From an uncultured Collinsella sp. (GTDB lineage: Bacteria > Actinomycetota > Coriobacteriia > Coriobacteriales > Coriobacteriaceae): 53,537 nucleotides of DNA. The notes below the pieces were generated by a model. That model saw only the letters and a program-made list of their open reading frames with translations. It did not search any database and had not been told where the DNA came from. Numbering within the stretch: the first letter of the stretch is position 1; each line of letters opens with the position of its first letter. The DNA is taken from contig CAAERJ010000048.1 of NCBI GenBank assembly GCA_900758375.1, positions 1 through 53,537 of the forward strand, read 5' to 3'. Made by a program: the position numbers and the translations under genes. Positions 15,143 through 24,403 of this stretch are shown piece by piece.

Positions 15143-16549
15143 ATGCCTCTTGCTGATGTCTTTAGCCTGCTCGTTTTGGGCCAGGGTAAGTCCGGTCTTG
15201 ATGTCGCTCGCTGGGCGCTTGCACATCCCGAGCGTGTGAGTGCCGTTACCGTTTACGGTGGCGGCACGTCCGAGCCCAACGATGCCACGCGCTCGCTCGA
15301 GGCGCACGGGGCATCGTTTGTCTACGGAACCGAGCAGGTCGAGGGCGCGTTTGATGTATGCGTGACGTGTCCGGGCATCTCGGAGTTCTCGGCATTCTTT
15401 AAGGCTGGCCGTGATCACGCTGCCCAGATTATGGGTGAGCCCGAGTTTGCCTACCGTCTGTCTCCCCAAAATTGGATTGCCATTACGGGCACCAACGGCA
15501 AGACGACAACCACGTCACTGACCGATTACCTGCTTAAGGCAGCGGGCGAGGCGAGCGTTGCTGTCGGCAACATTGGCGAGCCTCCGGTGAACGAGATCGA
15601 TGGCCGTGCGCATAACGAGTGGTTTGTGGCGGAGCTTTCGAGCTATCAGATCGCAACGACCCAGGAGCTTCACCCCCGTGTGGCGGTGCTGCTCAACATT
15701 ACCCCCGACCATCTGGGCTGGCATAAGAGCCATAAGAACTATGCGCTCGCCAAGATTAAGCTCTTCGAGAATATGGTCGACGATGACCTGGTGATTGTTG
15801 ACGTCGAGGATGCCGGTATCCACGAGTTCGATGAGTACATCTATGTTCCGGGCCGTCGCATCTGCAAGGTTGCTTTTGACGAGCCTGCGGGCGAGGACGC
15901 CGCATTTGTGCGCGATGGCAAGATGGTCGTTCGCCTGAAGGGCGTCGAGACCCCGCTCGTCGATACGTCCGAGCTTAAGATTTCGGGCCATCACAATGTA
16001 ATCAATGCCCTGTGTGCTGCCACGGCGGCCCTGACGGTCGGCGCCGATGTTGACGGTGTGTGTCGCGGCCTGGTCTCGTTCCAGCCGCTGGAGCACCGCG
16101 TTGAGCCCTGTGGCGAGATCGATGGCGTGCGCTATGTTAACGATTCCAAGGCAACGAACACCGATGCGGTCGAAAAGGCCCTGACGGCGTTTCCCGATGA
16201 CGATGTGATCTTGCTGCTCGGCGGTCACGATAAGGGCACGCCGCTCGAGTCCTTTGCCCGCGTTGTGATGGATAACGTTCGCTCGGTGGTCTGCTTTGGC
16301 GACGCGCGCGAGCGCTTTACCGCCGCTATGGACGAGGCGGATGTCGACGGTGATGTCGATATCGCCCAGGCCGACGACCTGCGCGATGCCGTGGACGTTG
16401 CCCGTTCGCTCTCGAGCCGCGGCGATGTGATCTTACTGTCGCCCGCCTGCTCTTCGTTCGATGAGTTCTCGGGCTACGAGGAGCGCGGTCGCGTGTTTAA
16501 GGACTATGTGGCCCAGCTTGCCGCTGCGTCCAATACGCAAATGGAATAG
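15143..16549 (+). CDS. murD: UDP-MurNAc-L-alanine:D-glutamate ligase
   Basis: A 468-residue Mur ligase with an N-terminal VLGQGKSGLDVARW nucleotide fold and ATP loop GTNGKTTTT (116-124). It also carries VAELSSYQI and NDSKATNTDA, both typical of MurD. It adds D-Glu to UDP-MurNAc-L-Ala. The start is 9 nt after mraY. Confidence 0.95.
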   Translation: MPLADVFSLLVLGQGKSGLDVARWALAHPERVSAVTVYGGGTSEPNDATRSLEAHGASFVYGTEQVEGAFDVCVTCPGISEFSAFFKAGRDHAAQIMGEPEFAYRLSPQNWIAITGTNGKTTTTSLTDYLLKAAGEASVAVGNIGEPPVNEIDGRAHNEWFVAELSSYQIATTQELHPRVAVLLNITPDHLGWHKSHKNYALAKIKLFENMVDDDLVIVDVEDAGIHEFDEYIYVPGRRICKVAFDEPAGEDAAFVRDGKMVVRLKGVETPLVDTSELKISGHHNVINALCAATAALTVGADVDGVCRGLVSFQPLEHRVEPCGEIDGVRYVNDSKATNTDAVEKALTAFPDDDVILLLGGHDKGTPLESFARVVMDNVRSVVCFGDARERFTAAMDEADVDGDVDIAQADDLRDAVDVARSLSSRGDVILLSPACSSFDEFSGYEERGRVFKDYVAQLAAASNTQME

Positions 16550-16558
16550 GGGTTGCCG

Positions 16559-18073
16559 GTGAGAGAGGAGAGCCCCCGACAGAATATGAGGAGGCCCGAC
16601 TCGGACCGTGCTTCCTCGCTGCGTAGCACGCCGCGTTCCGGACGCGGCGGGCAGACGTTCGGTGAGCGCTATATTGCCGGCGTCCCCGCCCGCATCATGC
16701 GCCCCCGTTTGATATTTATGGCTTGCCTGTTTAGCTTGGTTTGCTTTGGCTTGCTGATGGTGTACTCGGCATCTTCGGTCGAGGCGCTGCACGAGAATGG
16801 TACGGCGACGTTTTTCCTGTTTCGACAGGCCGCGTTTGCTGGAGTTGGCGTGCTGGCCATGGTTGCCATCGTGCGCGTCTTGCCGGACAGTTGGTTTGGG
16901 GAAGACGTGCTCAGGATCTTTCTCATGGGCATGATAGGGCTACTGGTTCTGGTGTTCTTTATGGGTAGCGGCAGTCGTGGCGCCACGCGTTGGCTCAACA
17001 TCGCCGGTATTCAGTTCCAGCCGTCTGAGTTTTTAAAGCCGTTCGCCATCGCGTATTCGGCAATCATGCTCGACCGCATCTTTTCGCCCGGCGGCAACAT
17101 CAACGAGTTTCTTCGCAAGATGGGTGTCTACCTGGGCATTTCGCTCTTTCTGATTTTTGTTCAGCCCGATTTTGGCACCGTTCTGATCATCTTGCTGACC
17201 CTCATGTGCATGGCGTTGTTTGCGGGATTGGACCCCAAATATATCGTTTGGACGGTCGTTGCCGGCATCGCCGTCATTGCGATCGCCCTTATCGCCGAGC
17301 CGTATCGTATGACGCGTGTCGAGGTTGCTTGGAACCCTTGGGCAGATGAATATGGAGACGGGTATCAGGCAACGCTCGCCATTATGGCGTTTGCTTCGGG
17401 CGGACTGTTCGGCCGCGGTATCGGTAACTCAACCATGAAGTACTCGTATTTGCCCGAGGCACACAACGACTACATCCTGGCCATCATTGGCGAGGAGGTT
17501 GGCTTTTTGGGGACGCTGCTGTTTTTCTTGGTGTTTGCGATGCTGATCTACTCGGCGTTTCGAATTGCCGAGCAGGCCGCCGATCGTCGCGGGGCGCTCA
17601 TGGCTTCGGGCTCTGCGGTTATCCTCGCGGTGCAGTTTTTGATCAACGCGCTGGGTATTCTCAACGTGTTTCCTATGACGGGTAAGCCGCTGCCGTTTAT
17701 CAGCTATGGCGGCTCGTCGATTATCGTGTCGCTCATGCTCGCCGGGCTTATTTTGCGCGTGTCGCACGAGAGCGCTCGACGCGATGAATACGATCGTCGT
17801 CGCGATAGCTTTGCCGTTATGGACGAGAGCACTGCCGGTGTTCCCCATACGCGTGGGGAGCGCTCGTCGCGTGGCGGTTTTACCGTCTTGAACGGTTTTG
17901 CTTCGGAGTCGGATGCCCGTCCGCGCTCGGCGCCGCAGAGTCGCCCGCAACGACCGACGCCGCGCAATACGGGTGGCGGATATAATCGGATCGACTTGAA
18001 TTCGGACCCGTCGGCGCGCTTGCGCACCGACGACCAGGGGCCGCGCGTACGAAGGGACTACCATGACCGATAA
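16559..18073 (+). CDS. ftsW: Septal peptidoglycan glycosyltransferase FtsW (SEDS)
   Basis: A SEDS-family membrane protein of about 504 residues with roughly ten hydrophobic segments. It contains GATRWLNIAGIQFQPSEF, EAHNDYILAIIGEEVGF and PFISYGGSSI, the standard FtsW/RodA signatures. It polymerises lipid II together with FtsI. The frame opens at TTG 16553, but GTG 16559 has AGGGG at 6-nt spacing. A cytoplasmic C-terminal tail of about 95 residues is rich in Arg, Ser and Pro. The end overlaps murG by 11 nt. Confidence 0.95.
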   Translation: MREESPRQNMRRPDSDRASSLRSTPRSGRGGQTFGERYIAGVPARIMRPRLIFMACLFSLVCFGLLMVYSASSVEALHENGTATFFLFRQAAFAGVGVLAMVAIVRVLPDSWFGEDVLRIFLMGMIGLLVLVFFMGSGSRGATRWLNIAGIQFQPSEFLKPFAIAYSAIMLDRIFSPGGNINEFLRKMGVYLGISLFLIFVQPDFGTVLIILLTLMCMALFAGLDPKYIVWTVVAGIAVIAIALIAEPYRMTRVEVAWNPWADEYGDGYQATLAIMAFASGGLFGRGIGNSTMKYSYLPEAHNDYILAIIGEEVGFLGTLLFFLVFAMLIYSAFRIAEQAADRRGALMASGSAVILAVQFLINALGILNVFPMTGKPLPFISYGGSSIIVSLMLAGLILRVSHESARRDEYDRRRDSFAVMDESTAGVPHTRGERSSRGGFTVLNGFASESDARPRSAPQSRPQRPTPRNTGGGYNRIDLNSDPSARLRTDDQGPRVRRDYHDR

Positions 18074-19178
18074 GATGACCGTTGCTATCGCAGCCGGCGG
18101 CACGGCGGGACATATCAACCCCGCACTCGCCTTGGCCGAGGAGCTACGTGACCGTGGCCACCACGTTGTGTTTGTGGGTCAGTCGCATAAGCTCGAGGGT
18201 CGTCTGGTTCCCGAGGCAGGGTTCGATTTTGTGCCGATTACGGTTACGGGCTTCGACCGCTCTCGCCCTTGGACGGCATTGAGCTCGCTGTGGCGTGTCT
18301 ATAAGGCGAAGCGCACGCTCGGCAGCCATTTTTCTAAAGCCTGCAAGCCCGATGTCGCTATAGGTTTTGGCGCCTATGTCGAGGTCCCGCTTCTGGACTG
18401 GTGCAAAGACGCGGGCATTCCGTATCTGCTGCACGAACAGAACTCCGTTCCGGGCCTTGCTAACAAGATGATGAGTTCGCATGCCGCCCGCGTTTGCATC
18501 TCGGTGCCGGCAGCACGTTCCGTGTTTGAGCGCGAGGGCGATCCTGACCATGTGCTCATGACCGGCAACCCCGTGCGCCGTTCTGTGATCGAGGGAGATC
18601 GGGTTCGCGGTCGCAGGGCTCTCGCCGTGCCTGAGGACGCCACACTCCTGCTGGTTTTTGGCGGCTCACTTGGTGCTCAACATCTTAATGAGCGCGTGGC
18701 TTCGCTTAAAAACGAGTTGCTCTCGCGCGATAATCTCTATGTTTTGCATTCGACGGGCGCCGATGGCTTCGAGGACACCGAGCGTGCTCTTGCCCTGATG
18801 CCCGAGGAGGCGAAGCGGTATCGCGTCCAGCCCTACATCGACAATATGGGCGATATGCTGGCCGCGGCCGATTTGGTCCTCTCGCGCTCGGGCGCTTCGA
18901 GCGTTGCCGAGATCGCGGCCCTTGCCACACCTTCGGTACTGGTGCCGTATCCGCATGCGACGGCCGATCATCAGACCACCAATGCCCGCTATCTGGTCGA
19001 TGCCGGTGCTGGCGTGCTCTGCGCCGATGCCGATATTGATACCCAGGCGTTTGCCGATGAGCTGCTGCATCTTATCGATGATGCGCAGGCGCGCGATGCC
19101 ATGCGTCAGGCGGCTCGCGGTTTGGCCCAGGACCGCGCTGCCGTCCTTTTGGCAGACGCGGTAGAAGGATTGCGTTAG
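18063..19178 (+). CDS. murG: Lipid II synthase (GlcNAc transferase) MurG
   Basis: A 371-residue GT-B glycosyltransferase. The N-terminal glycine-rich loop is AAGGTAGHINPALALAEEL. It also has LHEQNSVPGLANK, LLVFGGSLGAQHLNE and the donor-site block SRSGASSVAEIAALATPSVLVPYP, interrupted only by variable residues. It adds GlcNAc to lipid I on the inner membrane face. Overlap with ftsW implies translational coupling. An ATG at 18075 is an alternative start. Confidence 0.96.
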   Translation: MTDKMTVAIAAGGTAGHINPALALAEELRDRGHHVVFVGQSHKLEGRLVPEAGFDFVPITVTGFDRSRPWTALSSLWRVYKAKRTLGSHFSKACKPDVAIGFGAYVEVPLLDWCKDAGIPYLLHEQNSVPGLANKMMSSHAARVCISVPAARSVFEREGDPDHVLMTGNPVRRSVIEGDRVRGRRALAVPEDATLLLVFGGSLGAQHLNERVASLKNELLSRDNLYVLHSTGADGFEDTERALALMPEEAKRYRVQPYIDNMGDMLAAADLVLSRSGASSVAEIAALATPSVLVPYPHATADHQTTNARYLVDAGAGVLCADADIDTQAFADELLHLIDDAQARDAMRQAARGLAQDRAAVLLADAVEGLR

Positions 19179-19275
19179 TTAGACGGGATATCGCGGGTCG
19201 CCCTCGCGCGGATGCGGTAGGTGCGGTACAGTAGACGGGTTACAGGCAGTGTTTACGCAAGGAGTACACGAGCAC

Positions 19276-20694
19276 ATGGCTGATTCCCAGACTGCAACCT
19301 CCGCGCCCGATTTCAAGAGCGCCCATTTTATCGGTATCGGTGGCGCCGGCATGAGCGGCATCGCCCTCGTCCTTCACGAACGCGGTTATGTCGTTACCGG
19401 CTCCGACCTTAAGACGTCGCGCTATATTCGCCAGCTTACCCGCGCCGGCGTGAAGGTGCATGTGGGCCATGAGGCCGCCACCATCGACGAGGTCAAGCCC
19501 GATGTCGTCGTGGTCTCTACCGCTATTCCCGAGTCCAACCCCGAGCTCGTCCGTGCGCGCGAGCTGGGTATTCCCGTGTGGCCTCGCGCCAAGATGCTCT
19601 CGGCTTTGGGCCACGGCTACACCACCGTCGCCGTCGCCGGTACTCACGGCAAGACCACGACCTCTTCGATGTGTGCCACCATGCTCGACCGCATGGGTCT
19701 GGACCCCAGCTTCCTGATCGGCGGCATCGTCGAGGGCTACGACACCAACGGCAAGAACGGCTCGGGTGACTACTTTGTCGCCGAGGCCGACGAGTCCGAT
19801 AGCTCGTTCCTGTTCCTGAACCCCAACGTGGTCATCGTGACCAACGTCGAGGCCGACCATCTCGATCACTACTCGGGCATCGAGGAGATCGAGGCCACCT
19901 TTGCCAAGTTTATGGGTCTGGTGGGCGAGGACGGCACCGTCATTGTTTGCGGCGAGGACCCGCATCTGGTCGAGCTCGCCAAGTCGACGGGCCGTCATGT
20001 GCTTTCCTATGGCTTTGCCGAGAACAACGACATCGTCTGCGTACATCCGGATGTCAAGGGCATCCAGAGCGACTTTATCGTTCGCTTTGAGGACGGCACC
20101 GAGCACGCTGTCGAGATCAAGAGCAACCCCGGTCGTCACAACATGCTCAACGCCACGGCCGTCTTGACCGTCGCCCATGTCCTTGGCCTCGATATCGACG
20201 CCGCCGCTAAGGCACTTTCGAGTTTTGAGGGCGTCCGCCGTCGCTTTACCCACGTGGGCGATATCGACGGCATCACGGTGGTTGACGATTACGGCCATCA
20301 TCCCACCGAGATCAAGGCGACGCTCGCTGCTGCCTCTTCGCTGGGCTACAAACATGTCGACGTCGTGTTCCAGCCGCACCGCTATTCGCGCCTGCAGGCT
20401 CTGTGCGATGACTTTGCCGATGCCTTTGCCAACGCCGATAAGCTGCTGCTGATCGATGTGTTCTCCGCCGGCGAGATGCCGATTCCGGGCGTTACCTCCA
20501 AGATGCTCGCAGATACCGTTCGCGCCAAGCACCCCGGCAAGGAGGTCGTGTACTGCTCCAGTCGTCTTGAGCTCAACCAGGAGCTTGAGAAGCTCGTGGG
20601 CGAGGGCGACCTGCTACTCACCATGGGTGCAGGTGACGTCACGACCGTCGGCCCCGAGTTCATCGAGTATCTGACTGCCAAGAAAGACGCTTAA
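19276..20694 (+). CDS. murC: UDP-MurNAc:L-alanine ligase
   Basis: A 472-residue Mur ligase. The N-terminal fold HFIGIGGAGMSGIALVL is followed by GSDLK, the ATP loop is GTHGKTTTS (122-130), and DDYGHHPTEIKATL is in the C-terminal region. It adds the first amino acid to UDP-MurNAc. The frame opens at GTG 19249. ATG 19276 is preferred, with AAGGAG 11 nt upstream. The 97-nt gap after murG may hold a weak promoter (TACAGT at 19227). Confidence 0.95.
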   Translation: MADSQTATSAPDFKSAHFIGIGGAGMSGIALVLHERGYVVTGSDLKTSRYIRQLTRAGVKVHVGHEAATIDEVKPDVVVVSTAIPESNPELVRARELGIPVWPRAKMLSALGHGYTTVAVAGTHGKTTTSSMCATMLDRMGLDPSFLIGGIVEGYDTNGKNGSGDYFVAEADESDSSFLFLNPNVVIVTNVEADHLDHYSGIEEIEATFAKFMGLVGEDGTVIVCGEDPHLVELAKSTGRHVLSYGFAENNDIVCVHPDVKGIQSDFIVRFEDGTEHAVEIKSNPGRHNMLNATAVLTVAHVLGLDIDAAAKALSSFEGVRRRFTHVGDIDGITVVDDYGHHPTEIKATLAAASSLGYKHVDVVFQPHRYSRLQALCDDFADAFANADKLLLIDVFSAGEMPIPGVTSKMLADTVRAKHPGKEVVYCSSRLELNQELEKLVGEGDLLLTMGAGDVTTVGPEFIEYLTAKKDA

Positions 20695-20699
20695 CCTCC

Positions 20700-21611
20700 A
20701 TGGGTCTGTTTAACGCCGTCATGGCGCTTTCGGGCATGATCGACACGGACGTGGTCGAGGACGAACGTCTTGCACGCCATACAAGCTATCGTATCGGCGG
20801 CAAGGCCGACCTCTTTGTGACGTGCCATAGCTACCATGCCCTGCGTCGCGCCGTGGCGGTGCTTGACCGCGAGCAGGTGCCGTGGGTGATTATCGGTAAG
20901 GGGTCCAACCTGTTGGTTGCCGATGCCGGTTATCGCGGCGCCGTTATTTCGCTGGGACGTGAGTTTCAGCGCACGGTTGTTGCCGAGGACGGCTGCACGC
21001 TGACCGTTGGTGCGGGCGTGATGTTCGCGCGTTTGGTCAACGACGCCTTGTCGCGCGGGCTTTCGGGCCTTGAGTTCGCGGTCGGTATTCCCGGTTCGGT
21101 CGGCGGCGCCGTGTCCATGAACGCAGGTACGCGGAACGAGTGGATTGGCTCGCTGGTCGAAGATGTCGTTACGTTTGACCCGAGCTCCGGCATCAAGCAT
21201 TACGCGGGCTCGGAGATCGCTTGGGGCTACCGTGAATGCAGCCTGCCGCGTAACGAGATCATTCTGGAATGCGTGCTCAAGCTCAAACCTGCGCCCAAGG
21301 CCGATATCCGTGAACGTATGGAGCGGTACCTGACGCGGCGTAAGCGCACACAGCCCATGGGCTGTGCATCCTGCGGGTCGGTATTTCGCAACCCGCCCGA
21401 TGCGAGCGTGGGCAAGCTTATCGAGGATTGTGGATTAAAGGGTTTTTCGGTTGGCGGCGCGGAAGTTTCGCCCGTACACGCTAATTTTATCGTTAATAAC
21501 GGAACCGCCTCGGCCGATGACGTGGCCGCGGTTATCAGACATGTGCACGGAAAGGTGAGGGAGGCGTATGGCATCGAGCTCAGACCGGAAGTTAAATTCC
21601 TCGGCTTCTAG
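20700..21611 (+). CDS. murB: UDP-N-acetylenolpyruvoylglucosamine reductase
   Basis: A 303-residue flavoprotein, the length of the compact MurB class. Visible blocks are TSYRIGGKADLFV, IIGKGSNLLVADAGYRGAVI, GIPGSVGGAVSMNAG and MGCASCGSVFRNP, which holds the catalytic serine. It reduces UDP-GlcNAc-enolpyruvate to UDP-MurNAc. It starts 6 nt after murC and overlaps the start of ftsQ by 44 nt. Confidence 0.95.
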   Translation: MGLFNAVMALSGMIDTDVVEDERLARHTSYRIGGKADLFVTCHSYHALRRAVAVLDREQVPWVIIGKGSNLLVADAGYRGAVISLGREFQRTVVAEDGCTLTVGAGVMFARLVNDALSRGLSGLEFAVGIPGSVGGAVSMNAGTRNEWIGSLVEDVVTFDPSSGIKHYAGSEIAWGYRECSLPRNEIILECVLKLKPAPKADIRERMERYLTRRKRTQPMGCASCGSVFRNPPDASVGKLIEDCGLKGFSVGGAEVSPVHANFIVNNGTASADDVAAVIRHVHGKVREAYGIELRPEVKFLGF

Positions 21612-22836
21612 AGCATCGAAACCAACCTTCCGCCGCGCCGGAGGGCGTTCCGGCGCACCGTCTCAGCCTCAACGTAAGTCCGTTATGCCTTCTAAGCCTG
21701 CTGGGTCCGTGCGGCCTGCCAAGCGTTCGACTGTCGGTTCGCAGCTTGGCGGACGCCCCGCGGCCAAAAATGTTGCTCGTCCGGTGGCACGTCCCTCGGT
21801 GACGCCCAAACCGGCGATGGGCGCCATACCTTCTCGCCCCATAGCGTCGCCCAAGCCCTCGTTGGGGGCAAAGGTGACGCGTCCCGGTCGCGCGCTGGGT
21901 GCATCTAAGCCACGTATGCTGACGTCGGTGTCGGCCTCCGCAAAACCGCAATCGGGCAAAAAGGGCTCTAATCCGTTGTCATCGATCGGCGCCCTGGCAA
22001 ATCATGCGGCGGGTGCCGCTTCTGCCGTTAAGGGCAAGGGCAAAATCGCGGGCGGCATCCTTGCCGCTCTGGCAGTGCTTGCAGTCGTTGCCGTCGTCGT
22101 CATTAACTCTGGCCTGTTCGCCGCTAACGATATTCAGATCCAGGGCAGCGAGCATGTGACCAAGCACGATGCCATCCAGCTGATCGATCTGCCCGAGGAC
22201 ACGTCGCTGTTCAATGTGAATCCCGACCAGATCACCGAGGGCCTCAAGCAAAATCCGTGGGTTTCGGGCGTGGATGTTCAGCGTCAATTTCCCCATACGC
22301 TCATCATCACGCCGACGGAACGCAAGGTTATCGCAATTGCCTACATTAGCTCCGACGATCTTGCATGGGCGATCGGGGACGATGACACATGGATTGCACC
22401 GCTGTCTACCTCGGTCGATGTTGACGACCAGGGCAATGTCATCACAACGGGGGAGGGTGCCAACACCCTAAACGGCATCGATGCCGCCCTGGCGCTCGCC
22501 AAACATTACGGAGCCGTGCTGCTGACCGATGTCTCGGCCGATGTCGCGCCGGTTTCGGGGCAAGCGGTAAATTCCAAGGCGGTCAAGGCCGGCCTGGATT
22601 ACGTCCGCGGATTCTCGAGCGAGTTCCTGGGCCAGGTCAAGGATATTTCCACGCCCTCGGTCGAGGCCATCTCGGCGAATCTCGATAACGGTATCGAGGT
22701 GTCGCTCGGAGATTCGGATGACATTGCCAAAAAGGAGCGTATTGTTACCAAGCTGCTTTCGCAGGTGGAGGGCGTGACGTATATCAACGTTCGATCTCCT
22801 GGCAACTATACGTTTAGGAACGCACCGACCTCGTAG
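21568..22836 (+). CDS. ftsQ: Divisome protein FtsQ/DivIB with long basic N-terminal tail
   Basis: A 422-residue protein. Residues 1-155 are disordered and rich in Ser, Pro, Arg and Lys. A membrane helix at about 160-181 (GGILAALAVLAVVAVVVI) follows. A POTRA domain starts near FAANDIQIQGSEHVTKHD (184 on), and a beta domain completes the protein. FtsQ links early and late division proteins. The start lies inside murB, with GGAGG just upstream of the ATG. It is longer than most FtsQ proteins because of the tail. Confidence 0.88.
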   Translation: MASSSDRKLNSSASRASKPTFRRAGGRSGAPSQPQRKSVMPSKPAGSVRPAKRSTVGSQLGGRPAAKNVARPVARPSVTPKPAMGAIPSRPIASPKPSLGAKVTRPGRALGASKPRMLTSVSASAKPQSGKKGSNPLSSIGALANHAAGAASAVKGKGKIAGGILAALAVLAVVAVVVINSGLFAANDIQIQGSEHVTKHDAIQLIDLPEDTSLFNVNPDQITEGLKQNPWVSGVDVQRQFPHTLIITPTERKVIAIAYISSDDLAWAIGDDDTWIAPLSTSVDVDDQGNVITTGEGANTLNGIDAALALAKHYGAVLLTDVSADVAPVSGQAVNSKAVKAGLDYVRGFSSEFLGQVKDISTPSVEAISANLDNGIEVSLGDSDDIAKKERIVTKLLSQVEGVTYINVRSPGNYTFRNAPTS

Positions 22837-22964
22837 CGTCTTCTGGCCTTTGTTGACGGGGCATACCGCGCCGTTTATCTGGTTTGTTTGGTTTTCACCG
22901 TCAATTATTTGACTGATACGTTCATAATGTGCAAACATAATACGGTTTACCTTTGCATTTACTT

Positions 22965-22978
22965 TCAACTTGAAGGTT
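22965..22978 (+). promoter_or_regulatory. 14-nt site before ftsZ, identical to the one before mraZ
   Basis: TCAACTTGAAGGTT stands 57 nt upstream of the ftsZ start and contains TTCAA-C-TTGAA when the preceding T is included. TTGACT at 22909 could be a -35 box for an ftsZ promoter in this 198-nt gap, but its -10 partner is ambiguous. Confidence 0.4.
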
Positions 22979-23034
22979 AATGTGCGCAGGGGTCAACCCA
23001 TGCTATGGCAATAACCTTTGTTCGGAGGACCGAC

Positions 23035-24189
23035 ATGCACGAGACAGAGATCAACAACTACCTTGCCGTCATTAAGGTGGTCGGCGTCGGCGGCGGCGGT
23101 ACCAACGCGGTCAATCGAATGATCGAAGAGGGTATCCGCGGCGTCGAGTTTGTTGCCATCAACACCGATGCTCAGGCACTCGCGATCTCTGATGCCGATA
23201 TCAAGGTGCACATCGGCACCGACCTGACCCGCGGCCTGGGCGCTGGCGCCAACCCCGAGGTCGGCCGTAAGGCCGCCGATGAGTCCCGCGACGACATCGC
23301 CGAGGCGCTCGCTGGCGCCGATATGGTGTTCATCACCTGCGGCGAGGGCGGCGGCACCGGTACCGGCGCTGCCCCCATCGTTGCCGATATCGCGATGAAC
23401 GAGGTCGGCGCGCTGACCGTCGCCGTCGTGACCAAGCCCTTTACGTTTGAGGGCCGCAAGCGCAAGAAGAGCGCCGAAGAAGGCATTAAGACGCTTTCCG
23501 ACTGCGTCGACACCATGATCGTTATCCCTAACGACAAGCTGCTCGACATCGCCGAGAAGAAGACCACCATGCTTGAGGCCTTCGCAATCGCCGATGGCGT
23601 CCTTTCCCAGGGCACCCAGGGCATCACCGACCTCATCACCGTCCCCGGTATCATCAACCTGGACTTCGCCGATGTTAAGACCATCATGAAGCAGGCCGGT
23701 ACCGCCATGATGGGTATCGGTACCGCTTCTGGGGACACCCGTGCCGTCGACGCTGCCCAGCAGGCTATTTCCAGCCCGCTGCTCGAGAGCTCCATCGATG
23801 GCGCTACGCGCGTCCTGCTTTCCATTGCCGGTTCCAAGGACCTGGGCATCCAGGAGATCAGCGACGCCGCCGACGTTGTCGCCAACGCCGTCGACCCCGA
23901 GGCCAACATCATCTTCGGTACCGTTGTCGACGAGTCCCTGGGCGATCAGGTGCGTATTACCGTCATCGCTACGGGCTTCTCCGACTCCAACGTCAACCGT
24001 CAGGACGAGCTCTTCGCTGCACAGCAGTCCCAGAGCAAGGCCGCTGCTTCTACCGAGCCGCAGCGCACCGCTCCTGCCACGAGCCCGGCTCAGGCTGCCC
24101 CGACTCGCAACGTCGGTGGTACCGAGCTCCCCAACTTTGGCAACGACCAGTTTGAGCTTCCTGACTTTCTCAAGCGCGGCAGCTTCTAG
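23035..24189 (+). CDS. ftsZ: Cell division GTPase FtsZ
   Basis: A 384-residue tubulin homologue. The GTP-binding block KVVGVGGGGTNAVNRM is near residues 14-29, and the signature loop GGGTGTG is at 105-111. The T7 loop region is NLDFADVKTIM. A variable Ala/Pro/Gln linker leads to the conserved tail ELPDFLKRGSF, which binds SepF/FtsA-type partners. The frame opens at 23005. ATG 23035 is chosen because CGGAGGA lies about 6 nt upstream. It is transcribed from its own gap, and no ftsA precedes it. Confidence 0.97.
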   Translation: MHETEINNYLAVIKVVGVGGGGTNAVNRMIEEGIRGVEFVAINTDAQALAISDADIKVHIGTDLTRGLGAGANPEVGRKAADESRDDIAEALAGADMVFITCGEGGGTGTGAAPIVADIAMNEVGALTVAVVTKPFTFEGRKRKKSAEEGIKTLSDCVDTMIVIPNDKLLDIAEKKTTMLEAFAIADGVLSQGTQGITDLITVPGIINLDFADVKTIMKQAGTAMMGIGTASGDTRAVDAAQQAISSPLLESSIDGATRVLLSIAGSKDLGIQEISDAADVVANAVDPEANIIFGTVVDESLGDQVRITVIATGFSDSNVNRQDELFAAQQSQSKAAASTEPQRTAPATSPAQAAPTRNVGGTELPNFGNDQFELPDFLKRGSF

Positions 24190-24213
24190 TTCGTTTTTCT
24201 CAGCGACCTGTAT

Positions 24214-24246
24214 GGGGTGCGTCCGATTGGGCGCACCCTTTTTGTT
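24214..24246 (+). terminator. Terminator after ftsZ
   Basis: GGGTGCG (24215-24221) pairs with CGCACCC (24232-24238) and is followed by CTTTTTGTTG-type T-rich sequence. Confidence 0.85.
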
Positions 24247-24280
24247 GTGTTTTGCCTTTGTAAACGAAAGCCTCCAATCT

Positions 24281-24300
24281 CCTTACGTTCCCCTTACGTT
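24281..24300 (+). promoter_or_regulatory. PHO-box-like direct repeat before pgeF-pst
   Basis: The 9-mer CCTTACGTT occurs at 24281-24289 and 24292-24300, an exact direct repeat with an 11-nt period. PhoB/PhoP sites are typically direct repeats with an 11-nt period. A possible -10, TATCCT, is at 24320-24325. Nothing else regular is seen in the 24247-24403 gap. Binding is inference. Confidence 0.45.
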
Positions 24301-24403
24301 TAGCCCCTACCGCTGCGGGTATCCTTTTGATGAAGTATGGCAGCCGTGTGGCACGGACTGCTGCGGCGTCGCCGCGATACTTGTGTTATTAGGAGGCTTT
24401 AGT

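Noticed and set aside
14066..15469. 467-codon minus-strand frame
   Set aside because: Shadow of mraY and murD with low-complexity Gly/Asp/His-rich translation.
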